Below, piece by piece: positions 1-9,054 of a stretch of DNA of 22,184 nt; position 1 is the stretch's first letter, and each line of letters begins with the position of its first letter. Location of the stretch: the NCBI GenBank assembly GCA_034211175.1, contig JAXHUH010000302.1, forward strand, positions 1 to 22,184, in the 5' to 3' direction. Origin of the DNA: JAXHUH01 sp034211175. Its GTDB lineage: Bacteria; Actinomycetota; Acidimicrobiia; Acidimicrobiales; CAIXPF01. The position numbers were made by a program, and so were the translations under genes. The notes under the pieces were generated by a model. The model was not told the DNA's origin. It searched no databases and was given only the letters and a program-made list of their open reading frames with translations.

Positions 1-2
1 GG

Positions 3-785
3 CTCGCGGTGGCCTGGCTCACCGGCTTCGTCGGGTTCCACGTCGCCGTCGGTGCCGCGCTCGGCTTCTCGTTCCTGGACTGGCTCGTGGTCGAGGCTGC
101 GCTGCTCGTCATCCTGGCGCATCCCCACCACCGGGACCTGGTGAACGCCGCGTTCCGTCCCGGGGTGGCGGCCGTCGCGATCGCGACCGTCGTCGTCGGG
201 GGCCGCGTTCTCGATCCACCCCGCTTGGCGTGGATCGACGGGCCCCTCGTGTACGACTACGAGATCGACGCCGTCGACGCAAACGGTCGTCGCGTCGCGC
301 TCCACGCCGACGACTTCGCCCCGTACGGCCAGGCGTTCGCCTTCGGTGCGCTCCCGCTGGGACCGCGGCCACCGCTCGCCAACGGGTACGGCGCGATCGA
401 TCCGGTCGCCCTCGACGCACTGGCCGGGGTGGAGACGCTCGACGACCTCGATGCCGTGGAGCGCGACGCCGCCCGGACGGCCGGCTCGACGGGCACCTCT
501 TCCGACGCGGCAGCCGAGGCGGTGTGGCTCCTCGAGCGGTTCCTCGACTCGACCGCGCGTTGCGTGGCGCCCGGGGACCGTCTCCCCGCGCCGCCGCGGC
601 ACTTCTGGACCGATCGCCCGGGGACCGACTGGGACGGCACCACGCCGCTCGTGCGCCTCGAGGTCGAGCGGGTGACCACCCTGCGCACCGACGATGGCGA
701 GCTGCACCGGCGAGAACCGGTGGTGGTGATCGAGCGCGACGGCGTCGACCACACGGTCACGTTCGCGTCGGTGCCTCTCGGCTGA
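3..785 (+). CDS. C-terminal part of an unidentified membrane protein (5' end outside window)
   Basis: The reading frame is open to the left edge, so this is probably the 3' end of a longer gene. A GTG at 9 could start a 258-aa protein but has no room for a visible ribosome binding site. The first 60 residues hold two hydrophobic stretches (around GFHVAVGAALGF and WLVVEAALLVILA) consistent with membrane helices, then a third weaker one (VAAVAIATVVVGG). The remaining roughly 185 residues are soluble-looking, mixed alpha/beta in composition, with no catalytic motif I recognise. The layout of final membrane helices plus a soluble tail could fit an HTTM or gamma-carboxylase-like protein, but this is a guess. 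The gene converges on the synthetase gene with only 17 bases between the two stops, and nothing links it to the peptide pathway. Confidence 0.6.
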   Translation, partial: LAVAWLTGFVGFHVAVGAALGFSFLDWLVVEAALLVILAHPHHRDLVNAAFRPGVAAVAIATVVVGGRVLDPPRLAWIDGPLVYDYEIDAVDANGRRVALHADDFAPYGQAFAFGALPLGPRPPLANGYGAIDPVALDALAGVETLDDLDAVERDAARTAGSTGTSSDAAAEAVWLLERFLDSTARCVAPGDRLPAPPRHFWTDRPGTDWDGTTPLVRLEVERVTTLRTDDGELHRREPVVVIERDGVDHTVTFASVPLG

Positions 786-802
786 CGCGGAGGTCCCCGT
801 GC

Positions 803-3800
803 TCAGCGAGCGACGCCGCCGAGCGCCCGGCCGAGGCGCTCGGCCATCACCGACGCGTGGGGCTCCTCCATGAGCGTGACGTGGTCACCCGGGGTGCGGA
901 TCACCTCGATGCCGTCGACGACGACGGACCAGCCCCGGTCCGCGGGGAGGTGCTGGTACTTCCAGTCGTCGGTCGCCGACATCATGATCACCCGGCCGTC
1001 CCAGCGGGTCGGCCGGTAGCGGCCGAGGAGCGCCTTGTTGTGGACGAACAGGCGCCGCTCGCGCACCTCCCACGGTGGCGCGTGGCCCGGGATGTCCTCG
1101 TAGTCGTCGAGGGCCTCCGCTGCCGCCCGCCGGCCCGCCCGGCGGCGCCGTTCGAGCACCCGGTCGAGGAGGTAGGCCGGGCCCCGCCGGCGCAGCTCGC
1201 GCAGGTGGGTGAGTGGCGGGATGCGCGCCTCGGCGTGGTCGGGGTGGATCGTGTCGAGGAGGACGACCGCGGCGACGGACGCACCCTCGGCCTCGAGGCG
1301 TTGGGCGAGCTCGTAGGCGATGAGCCCGCCGTTGGAGTAGCCGGCGAGCACGAACGGCCCGCCCGGGTGGTGGGCCCGCAGCTCGGCCAGGTAGGCCTCG
1401 CAGATCTCGTCCGTGCTCTGGTGGAGCGGGCTGAGCCCGTCGACGCCGGCCGCCTGGATCCCGACGAAGGTCCACGCCGATCCGAGGCCGACCGCCAGGG
1501 CACGCATGTTGAGCACGTTGCCACCGAGGCCGTGCACGCAGTAGATCGGCGGCCGGCGCTCGTCGGTCCCCCGGGTGATGGGCACGAGGTGGGTCGGCTC
1601 GTCACCGGTGCCCGCGTCGCCGTTGCCGTCACCGGCGGCGAGCGAGGCGATCCGGGTGGCCAACGCCCGAGGGGTGGCCGCCTCGAACAGGACGGGGAGC
1701 GGCAGCTCCACGCCGAAGCGTCGCCGGATGCGGGCGAAGACCCGGATGGCGACGAGCGAGTCGCCGCCGAGGTCGAAGAAGTCGTCGTCGGGCCCGACCG
1801 TGGCGACGTCGAGCACCTCCCGCCACAGCCCGGCGACGGCGTGGGCGTCGACCGCCGCACGCGCCGCATCGGCGGTCGGCCCGCTGGTCGTCTCCGTCGG
1901 CTCGGTCGTCTCAGCGGCCGGGGAGCCGGGGAGCCGGGATCCGAGCGCGGCCCGGTCGATCTTGCCGTTGGTGGTGCGGGGCAGATCGGCCACGAGCTCG
2001 ATGCGGGCGGGCAGGAGGTGGTCGGGCAGGACCTGCGCGCCGCGCCGTCGCAGCTCGTCCGACGTCACGGTGCCATCGGTGATCACGAACGCGACCAGGC
2101 GGAGCGACGCTCCGGTGCCCTCGGTGATGACGGCGGCCTCGCGCACGGTGTCGAGCGCGGCGATGGCCGCCTCGATCTCGGCCGGTTCGACCCGGTGGCC
2201 CCGCACCTTCACCTGGTGGTCGACGCGGCCGTGGAAGACGAGGTCGCCGCCGTCGGTCCAGCTCACGAGGTCGCCGGTCCGGTAGAAGCGCCCGGCGTGC
2301 GCACCCGCGGACCGCGCGTCGAGGTGGACGAACCGCTCGGCGGTCGCGTCGGGCAGGCCGAGGTAGCCGCGGGCGACGCCGGCCCCGCCGAGGTGGAGCT
2401 CGCCGGGTTCGCCGACGGGGACGGGGCGGCGGGCCTCGTCGAGCACGATTCCGACGACGTTCGGGACGGGCCGCCCGATCGGCACGACCGCGCCGGTGTG
2501 GTCGGCCGGGACGCGGTAGGCGTGGGACCACACCGTTGCCTCGGTGGGGCCGTACTCGTTGACCAGCTCGGCGTCGGGGCAGGCCCGCCGGTGGGCGGCG
2601 ACGACCGCGGCGGTGCACGCCTCGCCGGCCACGATCGCCGTGCGCAGGCTGGCCAGCTCGCCGGCGTCCGCCTCCTCGACCAGCACCTGGTACAGGGACG
2701 GGACGGCGAGGAGGTGGGTCACCCGGTGGCGGGCGATCAGCCCGGCGAGACGGTGCACGTCGCGGTGGTCCTCACCGTCGGGCAGCACGACCGTGCCGCC
2801 GCCGACCAGGGTCCACAGCAGGCCGGCCATGGAGCTGTCGAACGCGAACGGCGAGACCACGAGGAACCGCTCGGGGTCGGCGTCGTAGACGCCGCGGCGG
2901 GCGAGGGTCGACGCCACGATCTGACGGTGCTCGACCATCACGCCCTTCGGTGCGCCGGTCGACCCGGAGGTGTGGAGCACGTAGGCGAGGTCGTCGGGTC
3001 CCGCGGTGGGTTCGGGCGGTGCGTCCGGCCAGGTGCGGCCGTTGGTGGCCCCGGTGTCGGCGACCGGACGCCCGTCGGCGCCCAGGGCGACGACCCGGAC
3101 GCCCGCGGGGCGCTCCCAGCCCGGCCGGCCGATCGTGACGACGACGGTCGCCGCCGTGCTGGCGAGCAGCGCCTCGGTGCGGGCCCGGGGTTGGTCGAGA
3201 TCGACCGGGACGTGGGCGCCGCCGGCGCGCAGCACACCGATGATGGCGGCGACCGCGCCGGCGGACCGGCGGGCGTCGACGACGACCGGGACCTCGGGCC
3301 CGACCGCGAGCGATCGGAGCCGGTGGGCGAGCCGGTTCGCCCGCCGGTCGAGCTCGGCGTGGGTGAGGACGAGCTCGCCGCAGGTGACCGCCGCGGTGTC
3401 CGGGTGGGCCGCTGCGGCATCGGCGATCAGCCGGTCGATGGTGACCGCCGGCCGCAGCGCCGGACGATCGGCGCCGTGCCACGAGTCCGGGACCGGCGAA
3501 CCGGCGCCGGGGTCGGGGTCGGGCTCCGCACCGCGTGCGGTCGGGAGGTCCGCCAGCGGGGTGGTCGGGCGGGCGAGCCCGGCCGCGAGGACCGCGTCGA
3601 CCTCGGCGAGCAGCGCGTCCGCGCCCGCGGCGTCGATCACCGTGGTGTCGTGCTCCAGGCCGAGGTCGACCCGCTGGCCGCGGACCTGCACGAAGAACGT
3701 GGCGTCGGCGATCGTCGAGCCCGAGGCGAGCACCTCGTGGTTGGCCTCCCGTCCGCCGAGGTCGGCCGGGGCGAGCTCCTCGTAGGCGACGAGGACCCGG

Positions 3801-6800
3801 GTGGCGGGTGGCGCCAGGCCGGCGGCGCGCCGGTCGGCCACGATCCGGGCGAACGGGTAGGTCCGGTGGGCGAGCGCCCCGCCGATCTGCTCGGCGCAGC
3901 GACGCGCGACGGTGGCGAAGGTGTCGTCCGGCCCGGCGTCGACGAGCACGGGCACCGTGTTGAGGTAGTAGCCGACGAGGCCCTCCGCGCCCGGGTGGTC
4001 TCGGGTCGAGGTGGTGAGGCCGACACCGACCGGGCCGCCGTCCGACCGGGCCGCGAGCGCGGCGACGAAGGCGGCGAGCGTGGTGGCGAACGGCGTGCGG
4101 CCGGGCCCGGTCCGCAGCGTCGCCAGGTCGACCGACGCCGGCCGCTGGCGATAGCCGCCGACCGCATCGTGGTCATCGTCGGACGCCCCGGGACCGTCGG
4201 TGCGATCGCCGCCACCTGCGGCGAGGTCGACCGTGGCCGCGGGCCGGGTGCGCTCGGGCGCGGACCAGAACGTGCGGTCGGCGTCGTCGAGGCGCGACTC
4301 GATCCACGCGTGGTGGTCGGCGTAGTCGAACGGCGCCGGCGGGGGTGTGGCGCCCTGGTAGCGCCGGCTCAGCTCGTCCCACAGCCGGTCGAAGCTGCCG
4401 GCGTCGATCGAGATGTGGTGGAAGACGAGCGCCACGCCCCACGTGCCGTCGTCGAGGGGCTGGACCAGTGCGCGACCGAGCGGCCCGGCGTCGAGGTCGA
4501 ACGGTGCCCGGTGGAGCCGTCGGGTCGCCTCGGCGAAGGCCTCCGGCGCCACCGGCGACGTGGTGATCTCGACGGCGACGGCCTCGCTCGGAGCAAGCTG
4601 TCGCCGGGGCTCACCGAAGGTCCAGTGCAGCGGCACGTGGGCGTCGACGACGGCCTCGAGCGCCTCCCGGAACCGCGCCGGGTCGAGGTCGCCGGTGACG
4701 GTGTAGCGGCGGGCGACGTGGTAGCGGGGGTCGTCGGGCCGGCTCAGCTGCTCGAACAGGATCGACTGCTCACCGATCGACAGGGGCGGTGCGACACCGG
4801 CCGGTCGGGGCGCCGGGTCGTCGGACGCGACGGTCGGGTGCGACCCGGTGACGGTGCCGTCCTCCCCGGCCGGCTCGAGGCCGGCGACCGCGGTCCCGTC
4901 GGCCGCGCCCGCGTCGCCACCCTCGTGGGCGACGAGCGCGGCTGCGAGGTCGCGGGGTGTCGTGTGGACGAAGGCGAGGTCCTCGCGGACCGTGCGGCCG
5001 AGCTCCGTGCTCAGGCGCATCGCCATCTCGAGGGCGGCGAGGGAGTCGCCGCCGAGCGAGAAGAAGTCGTCGGCGACGCCGATCGGCTCGGTGCCCAGGA
5101 CCTGCTCCCAGACCGCGACGACCTTCGCCTCCAGGGGGCGACTGGGCGACACGTACAGGGCGGGGCCCGGGCGGTGGACCCGGGCGGGAGCGGGCAGCGA
5201 CGCGTCGTCGAGCTTGCCGTTCGTCGTCATCGGCAGCGCGCCAACGGCGACGAACGCCTGGGGGACCGCATGGGCCGGCAGGCGCTCGGCGAGGAACGTG
5301 CGCAGCTCGACCGGCTCGGGCGCCGCCGCGGTGCCGTCGGCCGGTTCGTACCAGGCGACGAGGACCTCCCGTCGACGGGGCCGGTAGCCGACCTCGTCGA
5401 GCAGGTCGGCGACCTCGTCGGGGTCGAGGCGATCGTCGAGCTCGGCCATGGCCTCGTCGCGCGTCTTGTGGCCGAGGCGGACGTCCCAGGCGTAGGGCAC
5501 GGCGTAGTTGTGGAAGCCCTGCTCGGTGAGGTGGGTGGCGATCCCGGCCGCGTTGATCAGGCAGTTGGTCGAGCGGCCGGTGTCGCGTGGCCGCACCCAC
5601 GGCGCCTGGGTGTCGAGGAACGCCAGCATCTCGGCGAGCTCGACGTCGACGTAGCGATAGAAGTCGAGGTACTCGACCCGCTCGAAGACGGCGTCGTCGT
5701 CGAAGTGCGACGTGTCGAGCTCACGGCGAACGGCGTCGTCGGCGCGGTGGTACACCGCCCGGGCGGCGACGACGGCGCGGTCGATGGCGTCGGGGTCGAA
5801 CCGCTCGGCGCTGAACTGGGCCGGGACCAGCCTGGTCTCGAACAGCTGGCCGCGGGAGAGCCCGGTGACGATCAGCGGCGCACCGAGGTCGAGCGCCCGG
5901 CGGGTGGCGAGCGTGTAGATCGTCTTGTAGCAGCCGTGGCAGACGTTGGAGTGCCGCTCGAGGCTGTCCCGGAAGATCTCGTTCATGGCGTCGGTCGTGG
6001 CGAACTCGTGCTCGATGCCGAGGTCGGCCACCGACCGCCGGACGTTCTCCTTGGCGCCCTCGGAGATGAACCCGTTGTCGAGGGTGAGCGCGTAGACGTC
6101 GAAGCCCATCTCGACGAGCTGGTAGAGGGCGTAGGTCGAGTCCTTCCCGCCGCTCAGCAGGTGGATGCAGTCGTGACGGCCCGTGCGCCTCGCCCGTGCC
6201 CGGTCGCGAGCCGCCCGGAGGTCGTCGGGGGTGCGGAAGTACACCGCGGCCTGGTCGCGGATCCGCTCGTAGTCGTGGCAGCTGCTGCACACGCCGTCGT
6301 CGTCGAAGGTCGCGCCGGGCACGTCGGACGGCAGCCCGCAGCGCGTGCAGTGCGTGGCCGCGGTGCCGGGGCGGGGCGACCACAGGCGCACCGCCGCCCG
6401 TGCGATCGCGGGGTGCTCGGCCAGCGCGGCTGCGACCTCGTTCGGCTCGAGCCGGATGCCGCCGACCTTGACCTGCTGATCGGCGCGTCCGAGGTAGGTG
6501 AGCGTGTGCGGGTCGACGAGGCGGGCGAGGTCGCCGGAGCGGTAGAAGCGGACGCCGTCGAGCATCACGAACGGGCTGTCGGGATCGTCCCCCGCGGCGG
6601 CGCCGAGGTAGCCCTCGGTGAGTCCCTCGTGGGCGATGTGGAGCTCGCCGGGGGAGCCCTCGGGGACGTCGCTGCCGTGGCGGTCGAGGAGGCGCAGCGT
6701 CACGCCCGGCGCCGGTGAGCCGATCGGCACGTCGACCTCGTCGGGGAACGCCTCGGGGTCGTGCTCGTGGATCATGCACCCGACGACGGCCTCGGTGGGG

Positions 6801-8977
6801 CCGTACTCGTTGATGATCCGCACGCCTGCGAACGTGTCGTCCAGGCGCCGGGCGAGGGCCGCGGGGAACGCCTCGCCGCCGACGACCAGGGTCGCCAACG
6901 CCGGACCGGGACCGTCGCCGCCCTCGACGAGGCGGACCAGCAGCTCGAGGTGGGACGGTGTGGCCTTCATCCAGGTCAGGCGCCGGTCCCCGGCGATGCG
7001 GCGCAGCCCGGCGGTGCCGGCCTCGTGCACGACGACGAGGTGACCGCCGGTGCACAGCGGCAGGAAGAGGCTGGTGACCGTGAGGTCGAACGTGAGCGCG
7101 CTGAACAGCGGCACGACCGGTGGCGCGTCGGCCCCGGTGTACTGGCGTCGGGCCACGTCGAGGTAGCGGGCGAGCCCCCGGTGGGTGATCGGCACCCCCT
7201 TGGGCTCGCCGGTCGAGCCTGAGGTGAACAGGAGGTACGCCTCGTCGTCGGGCCCTGCCGGCCCGGGAGAGGCGCCGTCGGGGTTCTCGTCGGTGTGGAG
7301 CACGACGGCGTCGGGGTGGTCGATCACGGTGACCACGCCGGCGCGCCCGGCCAGGCGTCGCCGGCGCGCCTCGGGCTGGGCGGGGTCGATCGGCACGTAG
7401 GACGCGCCGGTGACCATCGTCGCGAGGATCGCCACGACGGCCTCGGCGCTGCGGTCGAGTCCCACCCCGACCCTGGCTCCGGGCCCGGCGCCGAGCCCGC
7501 GGAGCCGGCCGGCCGTGGCGGTCACGTCGGCCCACAGCTGCGGGCCCGTCCAGGCCCGGTCCCCGTCGCTCAGCACCACACCGGGCGTGGACGTGAGGCT
7601 GCGGGCCAGGGTGTGGGTGATCGGCGGGGGCATCGGCCCGGCGTCGGCGCCCCGGCCCCAGCGCCGGGTCGCGGCGAGCTCGTCGGGCCCGCACAGGCTG
7701 CGGTGGCCGAGCGGCCGGTCGGGGTCGGTGACCAGGTCCTCGAGCACCATCGTGAGGTGGCCCGGGGCCCGGTCGCGATGGCGCGCCCCGGCCGCGGCGT
7801 GGTTCAGGTCGAGCACGAGCTCGATGCCGTCGCCGTAGGTCGTGAGCTGGAGGCGGAACAGGTGCGACGGGTCGGAGGCCCCGGGGTGGATCCACTCGGT
7901 CGTCGCGGGGAGCGGCCCGAACGCCCCCAGACCGGCCCGGGGGATGACGTTGACCACCGCCTCGACGTCGGCGTTGCCCGGGGCGGTGCCCGGCACCGCG
8001 TGACGCAGCGTCGTCATCACCGCGCGCCCGACACGGCGGTGGAGGTCCCGGTAGGTGTCGCCCGGCTCGACGGTGACGTCGACCGGGAACACCTCCATGA
8101 TCGGGCCGACCAATCGGCGGGTGACGCCGTCGGAGCGGTTGTGGACGGGCAGGCCGATCGAGAACCGCTCGGCACCGGTGACCCGGTGCAGGTAGGCGGC
8201 GGCCGAGGTGACGAGCAGCGATGCCCAGCTCAGGTCGTCGCTCAACACCCGCAGGTCACCCTGCAGGCGTTCGCCCACCCGGGACAGGAGCTGGCGGTCG
8301 AGGGGGACCGGTGCACGGCTGGACGTCGGTCCCGGTCGGGTCACGGCGCGGTAGAGGCGACCGACCCGGGGCGCGGGCTCGCGGCCCGCCCAGTGCTCGG
8401 ACGCCCGGTCCCTGCGGCGATCGGGACGCGAACGGAGATCACGGGCCCATCCGTAGTACGAGTCGAGGTCGACGACCTCGCCCCGGTAGGCGGCCGCCGT
8501 CGCCTCGTACACCAGCAGCGACGAGGTGGCGTCGGTGATCACGTGGTGCAGCGCCAGGTACCACGAGACCGTCCCGTCGGCATGGACCAGGACGGCGCTG
8601 TCGTAGCCGCGGACGGCGAGATCGATCGGGGTGGCCACCCGCTGTTGCGCCCAGGCGTGTGCGTCGGCGCGGTTGAGCTCGATGACCTCGGTCACCGCGT
8701 CCTCGTCGCCGACGCGCACGGCGGCACCGGCGTCGTCGGCGACGACGCGGGAGCGGAGCACGTCCGACGCGGCGACGACCGCGGCGAACGCATCGCGGAG
8801 CCGGTCGGGGTCGACGGGCGCCTGCACGTGGGACAGCAGCGCCATGTTCTGCAGCGGTGCGGTCGGGTTGCGACGCTGTGACGTCCACAGGGCCCGCTGC
8901 ATCGGCGTGATCTCCACGCCGCGCCGCAGCGCCACCGGCTGCCCGGCCACCGCGTGGTCCGCGCTCCACTGGGTCAT
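803..8977 (-). CDS. Two-module nonribosomal peptide synthetase C-A(PP-loop)-PCP-C-A-PCP-TE
   Basis: A 2724-aa dimodular synthetase that would assemble two residues onto an acyl group delivered in trans, then release the product. Domains in order: C1 about 20-440 (H144 H145 D149 of HHxxxD); A1 450-1260 (A3 FTSGSTGEPKG at 584, A5 NEYGPTE at 723, A7 YRSGDL at 812, A8 at 829-844, A10 K1255); an inserted PP-loop enzyme at about 866-1205; PCP1 with Ser1312 in GGDSL; C2 1398-1800 (H1520 H1521 D1525); A2 1840-2345 (K2339); PCP2 Ser2407; TE 2460-2724 with Ser2548 in GYSNGG, probable Asp2575 and His2699. Specificity residues aligned by eye to GrsA: A1 = D631 L632 T635 K671 V698 G700 E724 V732 G733 K1255, an Asn/Asp-type code; A2 = DSALIAEVWK, which I cannot assign. 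Starting with C implies an upstream acyl-carrier donor, probably the PCP encoded at 13167. A GGAG lies 4 nt before the ATG. No epimerisation domain is seen. Confidence 0.96.
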   Translation of the reverse strand: MTQWSADHAVAGQPVALRRGVEITPMQRALWTSQRRNPTAPLQNMALLSHVQAPVDPDRLRDAFAAVVAASDVLRSRVVADDAGAAVRVGDEDAVTEVIELNRADAHAWAQQRVATPIDLAVRGYDSAVLVHADGTVSWYLALHHVITDATSSLLVYEATAAAYRGEVVDLDSYYGWARDLRSRPDRRRDRASEHWAGREPAPRVGRLYRAVTRPGPTSSRAPVPLDRQLLSRVGERLQGDLRVLSDDLSWASLLVTSAAAYLHRVTGAERFSIGLPVHNRSDGVTRRLVGPIMEVFPVDVTVEPGDTYRDLHRRVGRAVMTTLRHAVPGTAPGNADVEAVVNVIPRAGLGAFGPLPATTEWIHPGASDPSHLFRLQLTTYGDGIELVLDLNHAAAGARHRDRAPGHLTMVLEDLVTDPDRPLGHRSLCGPDELAATRRWGRGADAGPMPPPITHTLARSLTSTPGVVLSDGDRAWTGPQLWADVTATAGRLRGLGAGPGARVGVGLDRSAEAVVAILATMVTGASYVPIDPAQPEARRRRLAGRAGVVTVIDHPDAVVLHTDENPDGASPGPAGPDDEAYLLFTSGSTGEPKGVPITHRGLARYLDVARRQYTGADAPPVVPLFSALTFDLTVTSLFLPLCTGGHLVVVHEAGTAGLRRIAGDRRLTWMKATPSHLELLVRLVEGGDGPGPALATLVVGGEAFPAALARRLDDTFAGVRIINEYGPTEAVVGCMIHEHDPEAFPDEVDVPIGSPAPGVTLRLLDRHGSDVPEGSPGELHIAHEGLTEGYLGAAAGDDPDSPFVMLDGVRFYRSGDLARLVDPHTLTYLGRADQQVKVGGIRLEPNEVAAALAEHPAIARAAVRLWSPRPGTAATHCTRCGLPSDVPGATFDDDGVCSSCHDYERIRDQAAVYFRTPDDLRAARDRARARRTGRHDCIHLLSGGKDSTYALYQLVEMGFDVYALTLDNGFISEGAKENVRRSVADLGIEHEFATTDAMNEIFRDSLERHSNVCHGCYKTIYTLATRRALDLGAPLIVTGLSRGQLFETRLVPAQFSAERFDPDAIDRAVVAARAVYHRADDAVRRELDTSHFDDDAVFERVEYLDFYRYVDVELAEMLAFLDTQAPWVRPRDTGRSTNCLINAAGIATHLTEQGFHNYAVPYAWDVRLGHKTRDEAMAELDDRLDPDEVADLLDEVGYRPRRREVLVAWYEPADGTAAAPEPVELRTFLAERLPAHAVPQAFVAVGALPMTTNGKLDDASLPAPARVHRPGPALYVSPSRPLEAKVVAVWEQVLGTEPIGVADDFFSLGGDSLAALEMAMRLSTELGRTVREDLAFVHTTPRDLAAALVAHEGGDAGAADGTAVAGLEPAGEDGTVTGSHPTVASDDPAPRPAGVAPPLSIGEQSILFEQLSRPDDPRYHVARRYTVTGDLDPARFREALEAVVDAHVPLHWTFGEPRRQLAPSEAVAVEITTSPVAPEAFAEATRRLHRAPFDLDAGPLGRALVQPLDDGTWGVALVFHHISIDAGSFDRLWDELSRRYQGATPPPAPFDYADHHAWIESRLDDADRTFWSAPERTRPAATVDLAAGGGDRTDGPGASDDDHDAVGGYRQRPASVDLATLRTGPGRTPFATTLAAFVAALAARSDGGPVGVGLTTSTRDHPGAEGLVGYYLNTVPVLVDAGPDDTFATVARRCAEQIGGALAHRTYPFARIVADRRAAGLAPPATRVLVAYEELAPADLGGREANHEVLASGSTIADATFFVQVRGQRVDLGLEHDTTVIDAAGADALLAEVDAVLAAGLARPTTPLADLPTARGAEPDPDPGAGSPVPDSWHGADRPALRPAVTIDRLIADAAAAHPDTAAVTCGELVLTHAELDRRANRLAHRLRSLAVGPEVPVVVDARRSAGAVAAIIGVLRAGGAHVPVDLDQPRARTEALLASTAATVVVTIGRPGWERPAGVRVVALGADGRPVADTGATNGRTWPDAPPEPTAGPDDLAYVLHTSGSTGAPKGVMVEHRQIVASTLARRGVYDADPERFLVVSPFAFDSSMAGLLWTLVGGGTVVLPDGEDHRDVHRLAGLIARHRVTHLLAVPSLYQVLVEEADAGELASLRTAIVAGEACTAAVVAAHRRACPDAELVNEYGPTEATVWSHAYRVPADHTGAVVPIGRPVPNVVGIVLDEARRPVPVGEPGELHLGGAGVARGYLGLPDATAERFVHLDARSAGAHAGRFYRTGDLVSWTDGGDLVFHGRVDHQVKVRGHRVEPAEIEAAIAALDTVREAAVITEGTGASLRLVAFVITDGTVTSDELRRRGAQVLPDHLLPARIELVADLPRTTNGKIDRAALGSRLPGSPAAETTEPTETTSGPTADAARAAVDAHAVAGLWREVLDVATVGPDDDFFDLGGDSLVAIRVFARIRRRFGVELPLPVLFEAATPRALATRIASLAAGDGNGDAGTGDEPTHLVPITRGTDERRPPIYCVHGLGGNVLNMRALAVGLGSAWTFVGIQAAGVDGLSPLHQSTDEICEAYLAELRAHHPGGPFVLAGYSNGGLIAYELAQRLEAEGASVAAVVLLDTIHPDHAEARIPPLTHLRELRRRGPAYLLDRVLERRRRAGRRAAAEALDDYEDIPGHAPPWEVRERRLFVHNKALLGRYRPTRWDGRVIMMSATDDWKYQHLPADRGWSVVVDGIEVIRTPGDHVTLMEEPHASVMAERLGRALGGVAR
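5363..6382 (-). other. PP-loop ATP-pyrophosphatase-like domain inserted in the A1 adenylation domain
   Basis: Residues about 866-1205 of the synthetase. The A domain breaks off in the C-terminal subdomain after AAVRLWS and resumes at VLVAWYEPADG, leading into A10, so host strands flank the insert cleanly. Inside it: a four-cysteine ribbon (C877, C880, C897, C900, with FDDDGVC between the pairs), the PP-loop SGGKDS (942-947), a CxxC at C1013/C1016, a GLSRGQLFET segment (1039-1048) in place of the usual HxxDDxxET stretch of PP-loop enzymes, and C1139 in STNCLIN. PP-loop enzymes adenylate a carbonyl oxygen and replace it with N or S. The ribbon plus SGGKDS resembles N-acetyl sugar amidotransferases (WbpG type); the later CxxC plus lone Cys resembles the Fe-S-binding cysteines of TtuA/Ncs6 thiolases. 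The chemistry done here is not determined by the sequence. Confidence 0.85.
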
Positions 8978-9054
8978 TCCGCTCCGCCTCGCCTCGTGCC
9001 CGTCGCGTCCGTCGACGCGCCCACCCGGGCTGCACTGCTTTCACCTGGCGTGGT

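Noticed and set aside
230..6718. A 2162-codon open frame on the plus strand, antisense to the synthetase
   Set aside because: Its product is Arg/Gly/Val-rich low-complexity without domains. Long antisense frames are expected opposite high-GC coding DNA, and the minus frame holds all NRPS motifs.
7295..8881. A 528-codon plus-strand open frame opposite the C1/A1 region
   Set aside because: Same GC-driven shadow effect; no recognisable motif and no ribosome binding site logic.
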